From positions 1 through 64,000 of the forward strand of contig JAAEPZ010000247.1 in the NCBI GenBank assembly GCA_024231955.1: a stretch of DNA of 64,000 nt. The letters run 5' to 3'. This document shows, piece by piece, positions 45,010 through 53,362 of the stretch. A model generated the notes under the pieces. That model had not been told where the DNA came from. It did not search any database and saw only the letters and a program-made list of their open reading frames with translations. Position numbers and translations under genes: made by a program. Origin of the DNA: a bacterium. Lineage in GTDB: Bacteria; Krumholzibacteriota; Krumholzibacteriia; JACNKJ01. Every line of letters starts with the position of its first letter. The first letter of the stretch is position 1.

Positions 45010-45858
45010 GTGCATCCCGATCTCTTCAGTATTGGACCGTTGACCTTGCACGCCTACGGCACGGCCTTGGCCATCAGTTTCCTGTTGGGTCTCCTGTTCG
45101 CGCGCTATCGCGCCAGAACACGTGGTATCGAGGAACGTGACGTATTCGATCTGTTTCAGCTCATTATCATCAGTGCGATAGTCGGTTCACGGATTCTGTT
45201 CGTGGTTTTTCACCTGGACGCCTACGAGGGGCGCTGGTTGCACATGTTCTCGCTTTGGGAGGGGGGACTGACGCTCTACGGCGGCATCCTCCTGTGCTTC
45301 CTGACCTCATGGCTCTTCATGTCCAAGCGGAAAATCTCGTTCCTGGGGATGGCGGACGTGATGACCCCCAGCATCGGCCTCGGCATCATGATCACCCGCA
45401 TAGGTTGCTTTTTGAACGGCTGCTGCTATGGTCTGCCGACCCACTCTCATCTCGGTGTCTGCTTCCCGCCGCACAGCGAAGCCAATCGCACCGCGCTCTC
45501 CCTGTTGGCGCGCAACAACGAATTCCTGGAGGCGGGCGCGTGCGCGACCATTCACCCGGCGCAGCTCTACTCCTCTCTGGGAGGGTTGATCATCCTGGCG
45601 GTCCTGCTCCTGCTTGAGCGCAAGGGGCGCCCCGTTGGCTTTACTTTCGCCAACTTTCTGTTTGTCTACGGTCTGCATCGTTTTTCCGTCGACCAGTTCC
45701 GCTATTACGAAGAGGTCATGCGTGTATTAGGGTTGAGCGTCAACCAGTGGCTCAGTATCGGCTTCATCATCTCCTCGATCCTGCTGCATGTGTTTCTTGC
45801 GAGGGCGCGGCGGACGGCGTCACAGGCGGTTCCTGTCGATACTGTGAATGAGGAATGA
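45010..45858 (+). CDS. lgt: Prolipoprotein diacylglyceryl transferase
   Basis: Transfers diacylglycerol from phosphatidylglycerol to the lipobox Cys of prolipoproteins such as those at 30126 and 31397. 282 residues, seven membrane helices. Motifs are HAYGTALAISFLLG, GGLTLYGGI and the family signature RIGCFLNGCCYGLPT, plus the catalytic-region HPAQLYSSLGG. GTG at 45010 follows GGAGGAAC. Overlaps aroE by 4 bases. Confidence 0.96.
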   Translation: MHPDLFSIGPLTLHAYGTALAISFLLGLLFARYRARTRGIEERDVFDLFQLIIISAIVGSRILFVVFHLDAYEGRWLHMFSLWEGGLTLYGGILLCFLTSWLFMSKRKISFLGMADVMTPSIGLGIMITRIGCFLNGCCYGLPTHSHLGVCFPPHSEANRTALSLLARNNEFLEAGACATIHPAQLYSSLGGLIILAVLLLLERKGRPVGFTFANFLFVYGLHRFSVDQFRYYEEVMRVLGLSVNQWLSIGFIISSILLHVFLARARRTASQAVPVDTVNEE

Positions 45859-46691
45859 GTAAAGATCTGAAGCTGGCCCTGCTCGGCGATCCGATCGAGC
45901 ACTCCCTGTCGCCCCGATTTCAACAGAGGGCGCTTGATGTCACCGGTTTGCACGGCAGTTACAGGGCTATCGCCACCACGGCCGATCAACTGACCGAGCG
46001 GCTGGAGACGCTGGCTAGCGAAGGGTATGCAGGACTCAACCTCACCGTTCCGCTCAAGGAGGTCGCCTTGCGGATGCTTGCGGGTTCCGGGTTGGTGGAT
46101 GAGACCGCCGTTAATCTGGGCGCCGTCAATACTCTGAAACTCGAACCTGACGGCAAAGTCTGGCGAGCGACCAACACCGACGTTTTCGGTTGCGAGCGGG
46201 CAGTAGGGGAGTTAGCCGGGAACCTCAAAGGCGGCCATGCCGTCGTCCTCGGAGCGGGGGGGGCGTCACGGGCCGTACTGCTGGCGCTCTGTCGGGCAGG
46301 GGTCGGACGGATCGACGTGTGGAACCGCAGTGTCGATCGTCTGGAGCGGATGCTGGCCGATCTCGCTCCTCTCTGTGGGGAGACCCGGATCGCGGCCGTC
46401 AAGACGGCTGCCGACGCCCCTGTCCCCCCTTGCGATCTGCTGGTGCAGACCACCTCCCTCGGTCTTCACGATACGGATCCCCTGCCGCCGCTACCCGCAC
46501 ACGGCGGTGTCCGGTTCTCCCTGGATCTGATTACGCATGTCACCCCCTGGCAGCGTGCGTGCGCACAAGCGGGATCCGCCGTGGGTGATGGCCGCTCCAT
46601 GCTTCTCTGGCAAGGCGTTGCGGCGTTCGAGTTCTGGACAGGGATCGCTGCGCCGGTTCAAGCCATGCGCGAGGTTCTGCGTTCGGATTGA
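45855..46691 (+). CDS. aroE: Shikimate dehydrogenase
   Basis: NADP-dependent reduction of 3-dehydroshikimate in aromatic biosynthesis, 278 residues. The shikimate site is formed by EHSLSPRFQQ, NLTVPLKEVA (catalytic Lys) and NTDVFG (Asp). The cofactor domain has VVLGAGGASRAV. Co-transcribed with lgt; there are 102 bases before comF. Confidence 0.95.
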   Translation: MSKDLKLALLGDPIEHSLSPRFQQRALDVTGLHGSYRAIATTADQLTERLETLASEGYAGLNLTVPLKEVALRMLAGSGLVDETAVNLGAVNTLKLEPDGKVWRATNTDVFGCERAVGELAGNLKGGHAVVLGAGGASRAVLLALCRAGVGRIDVWNRSVDRLERMLADLAPLCGETRIAAVKTAADAPVPPCDLLVQTTSLGLHDTDPLPPLPAHGGVRFSLDLITHVTPWQRACAQAGSAVGDGRSMLLWQGVAAFEFWTGIAAPVQAMREVLRSD

Positions 46692-46793
46692 CGACCCGAG
46701 ATCATCCGCGTCCATGAGCATGCCCCACGTGTAACGGTCTACTGAATCCCGACCTCCCGTATCGGCTTTGGCCATGATGATACGAGTTCAGCC

Positions 46794-47474
46794 ATGCTCT
46801 CTCTCGGCTCTCTGTTGGATCGCGCCTGGCGTTTTGCCTGGCCTACCCTTTGTCACGCCTGCGGCAATATCATCACCGACAGGCGGGAACACTTTCCCCG
46901 TTTCGACCTCCTTTGTGCGCGATGCCGGTCGCGTCTCGGGCCGTCAGAGGGCAATCGTGTGCTCCTTGGCGAATTACCTCTGTTCTGCGCCTTCGCACCG
47001 GATCAGGTGCTCTTCACGTTGGTCAAGGGGTGGAAGTACGGCGGACGCGACGCGCCCTGTCGGCTATTCGTCTCCGCCATGGCTGACAGGCTGGCGCTGG
47101 AACGTTTGCCGTCAGGGGTGACCCTGGTGCCCGTGCCGCTTCCCTTGCCGCGCCGCATAAGACGCGGGTTCAATCAAAGCGAATTGTTGGCCCGGGGTTT
47201 GATACATAAGCGGGACAACCTGCGGCTCGGACGTTGGCTCGAGCGGAGTCCCCTGGCCGGACGGCAGGCCGGAAGGCGACGAGAGCAGCGACTCGAATAT
47301 GCTGTAAGAGAGTATCACATCAAGCGTGGATGTAACGTTGAGGGACCGGTGGTTCTCGTGGATGATATCTGCACATCGGGGGCAACTTTGCGCGTCTGCC
47401 GTGATGTTTTAGAGACAGCGGGGGCCGAGGTGCTCGGCGCTCTGGTGTTGGCTCGCGTTGAAGCATTCAGATGA
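46794..47474 (+). CDS. comF: ComF-family phosphoribosyltransferase-like protein
   Basis: 226 residues. It has an N-terminal zinc-finger-like Cys set (CHACGNII, then CARCRSRLG) and a C-terminal type-I PRTase domain with the PRPP loop VVLVDDICTSGATLRVC. ComF/GntX proteins are linked to DNA uptake and late recombination steps in competent bacteria, though the enzymatic reaction is uncertain. Ribosome binding site is weak. Confidence 0.9.
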   Translation: MLSLGSLLDRAWRFAWPTLCHACGNIITDRREHFPRFDLLCARCRSRLGPSEGNRVLLGELPLFCAFAPDQVLFTLVKGWKYGGRDAPCRLFVSAMADRLALERLPSGVTLVPVPLPLPRRIRRGFNQSELLARGLIHKRDNLRLGRWLERSPLAGRQAGRRREQRLEYAVREYHIKRGCNVEGPVVLVDDICTSGATLRVCRDVLETAGAEVLGALVLARVEAFR

Positions 47475-47577
47475 ATGTCTTCCATTGACAATTCCAGCAA
47501 TGCGTAGGAAATTTACCCGAACAACAAATGGCGTGCTCGGGCTGTCCCGTAACGGGGAACTCAACGAAAGAGGATTT

Positions 47578-48786
47578 ATGCCTTCAAAACTGTCAGTCCG
47601 TGACTTGGATGTCGCAGGGAAGACAGTGTTTGTCAGGGTGGATTTCAACGTGCCGCTCAATGACAGACAGGAAGTCACCGATGATACCCGCATTGCGGCA
47701 TCACTGCAGACGATCAATCACCTGTTGGAACGGAATGCGGCGATTGTCCTGGCCAGTCACCTTGGTCGCCCCAAGGGCAAGAATGTATTCGAAATGAGCC
47801 TCTCACCGGTTGCCGATCGACTGGCGGAGCTGGTGAAGAGCCCGGTTCGTTTCGCGCGAGACTGTGTGGGTGCCGAGGTTAAGGAGTTGATCGCCGGACT
47901 GAATCCCGGTGAGATCCTGCTGCTGGAGAACCTCCGTTTCCATGCCGAAGAGACGACCAACGATGCGGACTTCGCCCGCGAATTGGCCGAGGGTTGCGAT
48001 CTCTACGTGAACGACGCTTTCGGCACGGCGCACAGGGCACACGCCTCTACCGAGGGGATGACGCGACACTTCTCGGAGTGTGCAGCCGGGATGCTGGTCA
48101 CCAAAGAGCTGGATTTCCTCGGACAGATGCTGCAGAAACCCAAGCGTCCTTCGGCCGCGCTGCTCGGCGGCGCCAAGATATCCGGCAAGATCCCCGTAAT
48201 CGAGAGTCTGCTCAAGAGCATCGATACGATCATGATCGGCGGGGGCATGGCGTTCACATTCTTCCGGGCGTTGGGTCTGAATGTGGGGGCCAGTCTGGTG
48301 GATGAGGAGCTGCTGGAGACCGCCAAGCGGATACTGGATTCCGCCAAGGAGGTCGGCAGGGAGATTCTGTTGCCCGTCGATCTGGTGATTGCCCGCGAGA
48401 TAAGCAACGATGCGGAGACGAAGATCATCCTGCCTACGGATATCCCCGAGGGCTGGATGGGGCTCGATATCGGCCCCAAGACCATCGCCCTGTACAGCGA
48501 TGTGCTGGAGAGATCCCAATCGGTGTTCTGGAACGGCCCGATGGGTGTCTTCGAGGTTTCTAATTTTGCCAAGGGCACGATGGAGATGGCCACGGCCATG
48601 GCGACAGCCACGGGACGCGGCACCATCACGGTGGTAGGTGGCGGAGATTCGGTCGCCGCAATCGCCGCCCTGGGGTTGAAGGAGCAGTTCGGCCATATCT
48701 CCACTGGCGGCGGCGCCAGCCTGGAGTACATGGAGGGAAAACCATTGCCCGGCGTCGAGGCGCTGAGCGAATTGCAGAGGAGTTAG
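47578..48786 (+). CDS. pgk: Phosphoglycerate kinase
   Basis: Glycolytic ATP-generating enzyme, 402 residues. Motifs are VFVRVDFNVPLND, SHLGRPKG, the hinge region and the C-terminal VVGGGDSVAA and ISTGGGASLEYMEG. ATG at 47578 follows AAAGAGGA; a longer in-frame extension to 47458 has no support. It is directly followed by tpiA. Confidence 0.98.
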   Translation: MPSKLSVRDLDVAGKTVFVRVDFNVPLNDRQEVTDDTRIAASLQTINHLLERNAAIVLASHLGRPKGKNVFEMSLSPVADRLAELVKSPVRFARDCVGAEVKELIAGLNPGEILLLENLRFHAEETTNDADFARELAEGCDLYVNDAFGTAHRAHASTEGMTRHFSECAAGMLVTKELDFLGQMLQKPKRPSAALLGGAKISGKIPVIESLLKSIDTIMIGGGMAFTFFRALGLNVGASLVDEELLETAKRILDSAKEVGREILLPVDLVIAREISNDAETKIILPTDIPEGWMGLDIGPKTIALYSDVLERSQSVFWNGPMGVFEVSNFAKGTMEMATAMATATGRGTITVVGGGDSVAAIAALGLKEQFGHISTGGGASLEYMEGKPLPGVEALSELQRS

Positions 48787-48787
48787 T

Positions 48788-49558
48788 ATGGCTGATCGTC
48801 ACCCTCTTATCGCAGGTAACTGGAAAATGAACCTCACTGTTGATGAGGCTGTAGATCTTGCCGCGAAGATCCGGGCGGGGATAGCAGAGCGTACCGTTGG
48901 TGCGGATGTGGTAGTTGGTCCGACCGATCTCTGTGTGGAGGCTGTGTCACGGGAGCTGAAGGGGACGATCGTCGGTGTGGCCGGGCAGAACATGCACAAA
49001 GAGCGTTCCGGTGCCTACACCGGCGAGGTCTCAGGCGAGATGCTGAGAGCGGCCGGCGCCAATTGGGTGATCCTGGGCCATTCCGAACGACGTCAGTATT
49101 TCGGTGAGACGGATGCAGGTGTCGCGGCGAAGGCTGTCTCCGCCCTGGCGGCCGGACTCAAACCGATCCTGTGTGTCGGAGAAACTTTGGAGGAGAGGGA
49201 ATCAGGCCGCACTCTGGAGGTGGTTCTGGGGCAAGTGGACGGCGTTCTGGCCGGTCTGCCTGAGAATGAACTGGCGGGGCTGACTCTGGCCTATGAGCCC
49301 GTTTGGGCTATCGGAACGGGATTGACCGCCTCCAACGAGCAGGCTCAGGAGGTGCATGGTGCGATACGGAATCGCCTTGCCACGAATCTTGGGTCCGCAA
49401 TAGCGGAAAAAATACGGATACTCTATGGGGGATCCGTGAAGCCGGACAATGTTGCTGGTCTATTGGCTCTGCAGGACGTGGATGGTGCTCTGGTCGGTGG
49501 GGCCAGTCTCGATGCAGAATCGTTCCTTTCCCTAATTCCCCCGCTTCCATCGACTTGA
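48788..49558 (+). CDS. tpiA: Triosephosphate isomerase
   Basis: Interconverts dihydroxyacetone phosphate and glyceraldehyde 3-phosphate. 256 residues, with GNWKMNL (Asn, Lys), LGHSERRQYF (catalytic His), AYEPVWAIGTG (catalytic Glu and loop 6) and LYGGSVKPDN. It starts one base after the pgk stop. Confidence 0.98.
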   Translation: MADRHPLIAGNWKMNLTVDEAVDLAAKIRAGIAERTVGADVVVGPTDLCVEAVSRELKGTIVGVAGQNMHKERSGAYTGEVSGEMLRAAGANWVILGHSERRQYFGETDAGVAAKAVSALAAGLKPILCVGETLEERESGRTLEVVLGQVDGVLAGLPENELAGLTLAYEPVWAIGTGLTASNEQAQEVHGAIRNRLATNLGSAIAEKIRILYGGSVKPDNVAGLLALQDVDGALVGGASLDAESFLSLIPPLPST

Positions 49559-49619
49559 CAGGTCGGAAGCTATTTGATAACTTGCTGATCCCTTTGACAT
49601 TTCCCTTGAGGAGAAGGTG

Positions 49620-50033
49620 ATGTTTACCTTTTTGCTGTCGATATTCATTCTGGTCAGTCTGGTTCTGATCATTGTCGTTCTGATGCAGTCCAGCAAAGGT
49701 GGCGGCCTGGCCGGTGCTTTTGGTGGCGCAGGCAGCGACAGCTCGGTTCTTGGTGGACGCGGAGCTGCTTCGCTCCTCAGCAAGATTACCATCTACCTTG
49801 CCGCGGGCTATATGGTCCTGGCACTGATGTTGGCGATCGCGTCATCCCGTAGCCCAGTCGAAAGCAGTGGCCCGGTTGAGGACGGTGTAGTCGCCGGCGC
49901 CCGCGATGCAGGCGCTCTCAATACATACGATGTTGATGCCAATACCAACATCCTCGATGAGATATCGACCGAGGGAGCCGTGGCTCCTGAAGAGGAGACG
50001 GGCGAAGAGACTCCGCCTCCGTCGGAAGATTAA
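49620..50033 (+). CDS. secG: SecG preprotein translocase subunit
   Basis: Small SecYEG subunit, 137 residues, with two membrane helices (FLLSIFILVSLVLIIVVLMQ; IYLAAGYMVLALMLAIA) and the conserved cytoplasmic loop SSKGGGLAGAFGGAGSDS then VLGGRGAASLLSK. The acidic, proline-containing C-terminal tail is longer than in E. coli. ATG at 49620 is preferred to GTG at 49617, with GAGGAGAAGG upstream. The order tpiA-secG-tRNA-Leu is common in bacteria. Confidence 0.95.
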   Translation: MFTFLLSIFILVSLVLIIVVLMQSSKGGGLAGAFGGAGSDSSVLGGRGAASLLSKITIYLAAGYMVLALMLAIASSRSPVESSGPVEDGVVAGARDAGALNTYDVDANTNILDEISTEGAVAPEEETGEETPPPSED

Positions 50034-50040
50034 GAGATTC

Positions 50041-50124
50041 GCCCGGGTGGTGGAATTGGTAGACACGCTGTCTTGAGGGGGCAGTGAACGAAAGTTCGTA
50101 CGAGTTCGACTCTCGTCCCGGGCA
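50041..50124 (+). tRNA. tRNA-Leu(GAG)
   Basis: Acceptor stem GCCCGGG (50041-50047) pairs with CCCGGGC (50117-50123), discriminator A at 50124. The anticodon stem CTGTC/GGCAG encloses the loop TTGAGGG, giving anticodon GAG (Leu, CUC/CUU). A long variable arm (class II) and a TTCGACT T-loop are present. CCA is not encoded. Confidence 0.95.
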
Positions 50125-50135
50125 ATTAAACACGA

Positions 50136-50166
50136 GCTCCGGATCCATCAGGATCCGGGGCTTTTT
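50136..50166 (+). terminator. Rho-independent terminator after tRNA-Leu
   Basis: GCTCCGGATCC (50136-50146) pairs with GGATCCGGGGC (50151-50161) with one wobble, a 4-base loop, and five T residues. Confidence 0.9.
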
Positions 50167-50209
50167 CATGTGTCGCCGGTTCACGGCAATCGACAGCTGT
50201 AGTGGGTAC

Positions 50210-50243
50210 AAAAAACCCCTGCGCCGCGAATCGAGCGCAGGGG
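50210..50243 (-). terminator. Rho-independent terminator for the coiled-coil gene
   Basis: Read on the minus strand, CCCCTGCGC pairs with GCGCAGGGG (plus-strand arms at 50216-50224 and 50235-50243) and is followed by six T residues (plus-strand A at 50210-50215). It ends the transcript of the gene at 50263-50709. Confidence 0.9.
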
Positions 50244-50262
50244 ACCAGTCAGGAGGAGGTTT

Positions 50263-50709
50263 TTAGTTACTGGCGTTGGCCGACATCTTCAACGGGAGAC
50301 CCAGCTCCTCTGCGGCCGCACGCGCTATATACTCCAGTCTTGGATTATCGAGCAGCCTGAGGACATCACCCATCTCATCCTGAAGCAGGGGAAAGCTGTC
50401 CATGATTTCGTTCAGTTGCTGACTCTGACGACGAAGACTCTTGTCGGCACCCGCCTCCCAAAGAGCCAGGCTGCGAATCTCCTGCAACCTTAGCGCGTAG
50501 TCGCGCTGCAACTTGGGTAGATCCTCGCTATCGATCTCCTCATCGCGATCGAGCTTCACCTTGAGCTCCCAAGCGCGCATCTCGTTCCACACCATCTCGG
50601 CGACCAGCAGCCCCTGTTCCCGTTGGATGGATAGTATCTCTTTCCGCAACAGACCTGCCTGGGACTTGGCCTCCTCGTAGTTGCGTGCATTTTGAGCTTT
50701 CGTCGACAT
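50263..50709 (-). CDS. Conserved-looking helical protein of unknown function
   Basis: 148 residues, almost entirely helical and charged, with coiled-coil-like heptads (EILSIQREQGLLVAEMVWNE, LQRDYALRLQEIRSLALWE). No signal peptide, membrane helix or known domain. ATG follows GGAGG on the minus strand, and a strong terminator ends the gene, so it is a single-gene transcript. I do not recognise a family. Confidence 0.75.
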   Translation of the reverse strand: MSTKAQNARNYEEAKSQAGLLRKEILSIQREQGLLVAEMVWNEMRAWELKVKLDRDEEIDSEDLPKLQRDYALRLQEIRSLALWEAGADKSLRRQSQQLNEIMDSFPLLQDEMGDVLRLLDNPRLEYIARAAAEELGLPLKMSANASN

Positions 50710-50874
50710 GATTCCTCCTGCAACCGTAATCCCCGTGTGATGTCAAGCCATGTGTCGGGATTCAGTATGATTACAGAAAAGCAAGGATCGGGCCGCTGGA
50801 AATCAAGCGATCTGGGAGGATGTGGGCGTCTGGAGGGGATGAAAATGTCTCTGTTGGGAAAGAAACTCCGAGCG

Positions 50875-51363
50875 TCAGGCGTACGGCCAGGCCCTCTGGA
50901 GAATCACTCGCCCATCCTGGATGGCGATCATGGTCACGTGAATGAGACATGGCTTAAGATCCAGTAGAACCAGAGAGGCGGGATTGTCCTCGCGAGGGTT
51001 TGTGATGGAACCCGGGCAAAGGATGGTTGCAGGGCCGACCTGCTCAAGATGCGGCACATGGGTGTGTCCATGCAGGTAGAGCGCGGGAAGCTCCGGTTCA
51101 AGGTCGTATCGAGACCAGGGGTGATGTCGCATGAAAATCGGCAGCCCCTCGACAGTCAGCTTGCGGTGTGGCGGCAGATCAGGCCGTCCTGGGGCATCGG
51201 TATTGCCGCAGACCACTGTGGTGGGTGCGATGGTCCGAAGGTCCCTGAGGAGCCCCAGGGGGCCCAGATCCCCAAGGTGCAGGATCTCCGCGCAACCGGC
51301 TAGATGATCGAAGAGTTCGATGGGCAACTGACCGTGTGTGTCCGAAATGATTCCCAGCTGCAT
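50875..51363 (-). CDS. YfcE/MJ0936-family metallophosphoesterase
   Basis: 162-residue calcineurin-like phosphodiesterase. The metal ligands are in order: GIISDTHG (Asp, His), LHLGDLG (Asp), VCGNTD (Asn), HHPW (His), LHGHTH (two His) and the tail CPGSITNPRE. Small stand-alone enzymes of this group hydrolyse model phosphodiesters; the cellular substrate is unknown. A good AAGGGGAG lies before the ATG. Confidence 0.92.
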   Translation of the reverse strand: MQLGIISDTHGQLPIELFDHLAGCAEILHLGDLGPLGLLRDLRTIAPTTVVCGNTDAPGRPDLPPHRKLTVEGLPIFMRHHPWSRYDLEPELPALYLHGHTHVPHLEQVGPATILCPGSITNPREDNPASLVLLDLKPCLIHVTMIAIQDGRVILQRAWPYA

Positions 51364-51390
51364 GGCTCCCCTTCGATAAATCCAGGATAT

Positions 51391-51420
51391 AAAGAAGCCC
51401 CCGCGCTTGCGGAGGCTTCA
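51391..51420 (-). terminator. Terminator-like hairpin between two minus-strand genes
   Basis: Plus-strand arms GAAGCCCCCGC (51394-51404) and GCGGAGGCTTC (51409-51419) pair with one mismatch. On the minus strand the stem is followed by TTTAT, so it would end transcription of the beta-barrel gene at 51441-52319. The T-run is short. Confidence 0.65.
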
Positions 51421-51440
51421 TGAAACTGATGGAGCAGCGT

Positions 51441-52319
51441 TTACAGCTTGAAACGAAGCGAGTAGCCCAGGCTGCCGCTGAAGAAGAAGGCGTTGACGGA
51501 ATCGAACTCGCTGCGATCCTTAATGTTGAAAGGCGCGAAATTCATACGCAGATCAAGGCTCAAGCCGAAGTAGCGATGGATGAAGAACACGCCGCCCACA
51601 CCCAGATTCGCCGTGACGAAGCTGTCGTGGGGGATGTAGTAATCGAGATTGAGCGGTGCGGTCGGGACGGTGCCTTCATCCCCGTTTGGATTATCGGTGG
51701 CGACCATTAGATCACCTTCACGGAAGAAGGTGATGGCGCCCAGCCCACCGGATACGAAGGCGTTGAGCGCATTGTCGTTCGAGCGGTATACCGTGTAATC
51801 CAGATTGGCGCCAAAACGCACTACATGGTAGGTCGGGTAATCCCCCTCTATCCAGTTGAGCTCGAGATCGCCGGGATTGGTCACCCCCGAATAGCGCGTG
51901 AACTGCGATTCGGAAACATCGGTGCCGTTGAACGTGATAATGAGATCGACCGGCGTGTAACGGAAGAAGCCCTCAACGCTCCAATTGGGGGAGATCGCCG
52001 TTTTTAGTCGCATACCCACATCGAGGGAGCCGATGAACTTCATCTGGATCTGGTTCCGGTTCTGATAAATGAAGCCCGGGTCATTGGGATTGTTGGGCAG
52101 ATCCGGATCGAGATCATCGAAAAGATCAGGGAGACCGAAGCCGCCCCAGTCGAGGCCCTGCACAGGGAATTCGTATTCTTTGAAGTCGGCGAATTCGAAG
52201 TAATTCGTGGTGCCGAGAAGGTCGAATGTAAGTTGATGATTACCCAGCAAAATCGCGTTGGCGGGCAAAGGCAGTATCAAACCAACTAATGTGCACAATA
52301 GTACAAACTGCTTCAGCAT
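51441..52319 (-). CDS. Putative outer-membrane beta-barrel protein
   Basis: 292 residues with a signal peptide (FVLLCTLVGLILPLPANA). The body is beta-rich with a Pro/Asp loop (PDLFDDLDPDLPNNPNDPG), strands such as FSGSLGYSLRFKL at the end, and aromatic alternation typical of 8-12-strand barrels. No known family. It is divergent from the small gene at 52522. Confidence 0.75.
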   Translation of the reverse strand: MLKQFVLLCTLVGLILPLPANAILLGNHQLTFDLLGTTNYFEFADFKEYEFPVQGLDWGGFGLPDLFDDLDPDLPNNPNDPGFIYQNRNQIQMKFIGSLDVGMRLKTAISPNWSVEGFFRYTPVDLIITFNGTDVSESQFTRYSGVTNPGDLELNWIEGDYPTYHVVRFGANLDYTVYRSNDNALNAFVSGGLGAITFFREGDLMVATDNPNGDEGTVPTAPLNLDYYIPHDSFVTANLGVGGVFFIHRYFGLSLDLRMNFAPFNIKDRSEFDSVNAFFFSGSLGYSLRFKL

Positions 52320-52521
52320 GACTTGCCAAGACCTCCAACTTCAAGGGGCTTAAACTTCGTGGGATTCCACAGTAAGCTAGTGGATCATCGTAGTGATTGT
52401 CAATCTTTGAGTAAGATAAAGGCATGAGATGTATGGTGCTAGAGGAAAACACCTGCTGGAGACGGTAAAATCTTGCGCTTCCACCCGCAGATGGATTTAT
52501 ATACGACTTCAGGAGGTGATT

Positions 52522-52806
52522 ATGAGTGACCAGGAGTTGGATACGAGGGATCTCGTAAAACTGACGACTTTGGACAATGCCATTCAGGCTCAGGTACTTG
52601 GTGGGCTACTGACTGAACGGGGTATCCGTTTTGTCCTGGATCGTTGGGAATCCATGCCCTACAGCGATATATTCGCCAACCAGAAGGGCTATGCCCGGAT
52701 GATGGTTTTCAAGGCGGACCTTGCCGCGGCCAAGACCTCTTTGACGGATCTGAAGTCGCTGGCCGATGCTGAAGATGTCCGACCGGCCTCGGAAGATACT
52801 CAGTAG
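52522..52806 (+). CDS. Small DUF2007-like protein
   Basis: 94 residues, soluble. LVKLTTLDNAIQAQVLGGLL then TERGIRFVLDRWES resembles the DUF2007 (putative signal-transducing) fold, in which a beta-alpha-alpha-beta unit compares two residues of a ligand or partner. ATG at 52522 follows AGGAGGTG. An in-frame upstream extension to 52429 has no ribosome binding site and is not used. Placed before mutT. Confidence 0.7.
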   Translation: MSDQELDTRDLVKLTTLDNAIQAQVLGGLLTERGIRFVLDRWESMPYSDIFANQKGYARMMVFKADLAAAKTSLTDLKSLADAEDVRPASEDTQ

Positions 52807-52862
52807 AAGCGCCGATCATCCATCTTGACATGTCACCTCCCAGCCCTTGCCGAAGGGGAGCG

Positions 52863-53294
52863 ATGCCCGATTCATCTCCCGAGAATACACCTCCGGCAAT
52901 CGATGTCGTCGCGGGCCTGATACGGCGTCACGATCGGTTCCTCCTGGCGCAGCGCACAGTCACCGATCGCCTCGGGCCTGTCTGGGAGTTTCCCGGCGGC
53001 AAGGTGGAGCCGGGGGAGACCAGGGGCGCCGCACTCGTGCGGGAATTGCGGGAGGAGCTTGGGATAGAGGTCGTGCCGGGTGAGCAGGTGGCCGAGATCA
53101 CCCACGACTACCCTGAGCGCCGAGTCTGCCTGCATTTCATCCTTTGCCTGAGTTTTTCCGGAGAACCCAGCGGCCTGGACGGTCAGAAGATCGGCTGGTG
53201 GACTGTCCGGGAGATGGAGGCGCTGGAATTCAGTCCGCCGGATCGCCTGTTCCAGGTGCAGTTGGCCGATCTGATTCGTGAGCGGCGAATCTGA
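52863..53294 (+). CDS. mutT: MutT-type Nudix hydrolase (8-oxo-dGTP diphosphatase)
   Basis: 143 residues. The Nudix box is complete: GGKVEPGETRGAALVRELRE then ELGI (G-x5-E-x7-REUxEExGU). VAGLIRRHDRFLLAQR and the late WWTVREMEALEFSPPDR are typical of MutT proteins that clean oxidised GTP nucleotides. ATG at 52863 follows AAGGGGAG; an in-frame start at 52830 lacks one. Confidence 0.92.
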   Translation: MPDSSPENTPPAIDVVAGLIRRHDRFLLAQRTVTDRLGPVWEFPGGKVEPGETRGAALVRELREELGIEVVPGEQVAEITHDYPERRVCLHFILCLSFSGEPSGLDGQKIGWWTVREMEALEFSPPDRLFQVQLADLIRERRI

Positions 53295-53362
53295 CGGCAG
53301 ACCGAAAGGGCCGACCGGACGGTTGAGCCTGCTCTCGGCAAGGTATCGAACTCAGGCTGTAT

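Noticed and set aside
47485..47515. Promoter before pgk based on TTGACA at 47485-47490
   Set aside because: No acceptable -10 box at 16-18 bases.
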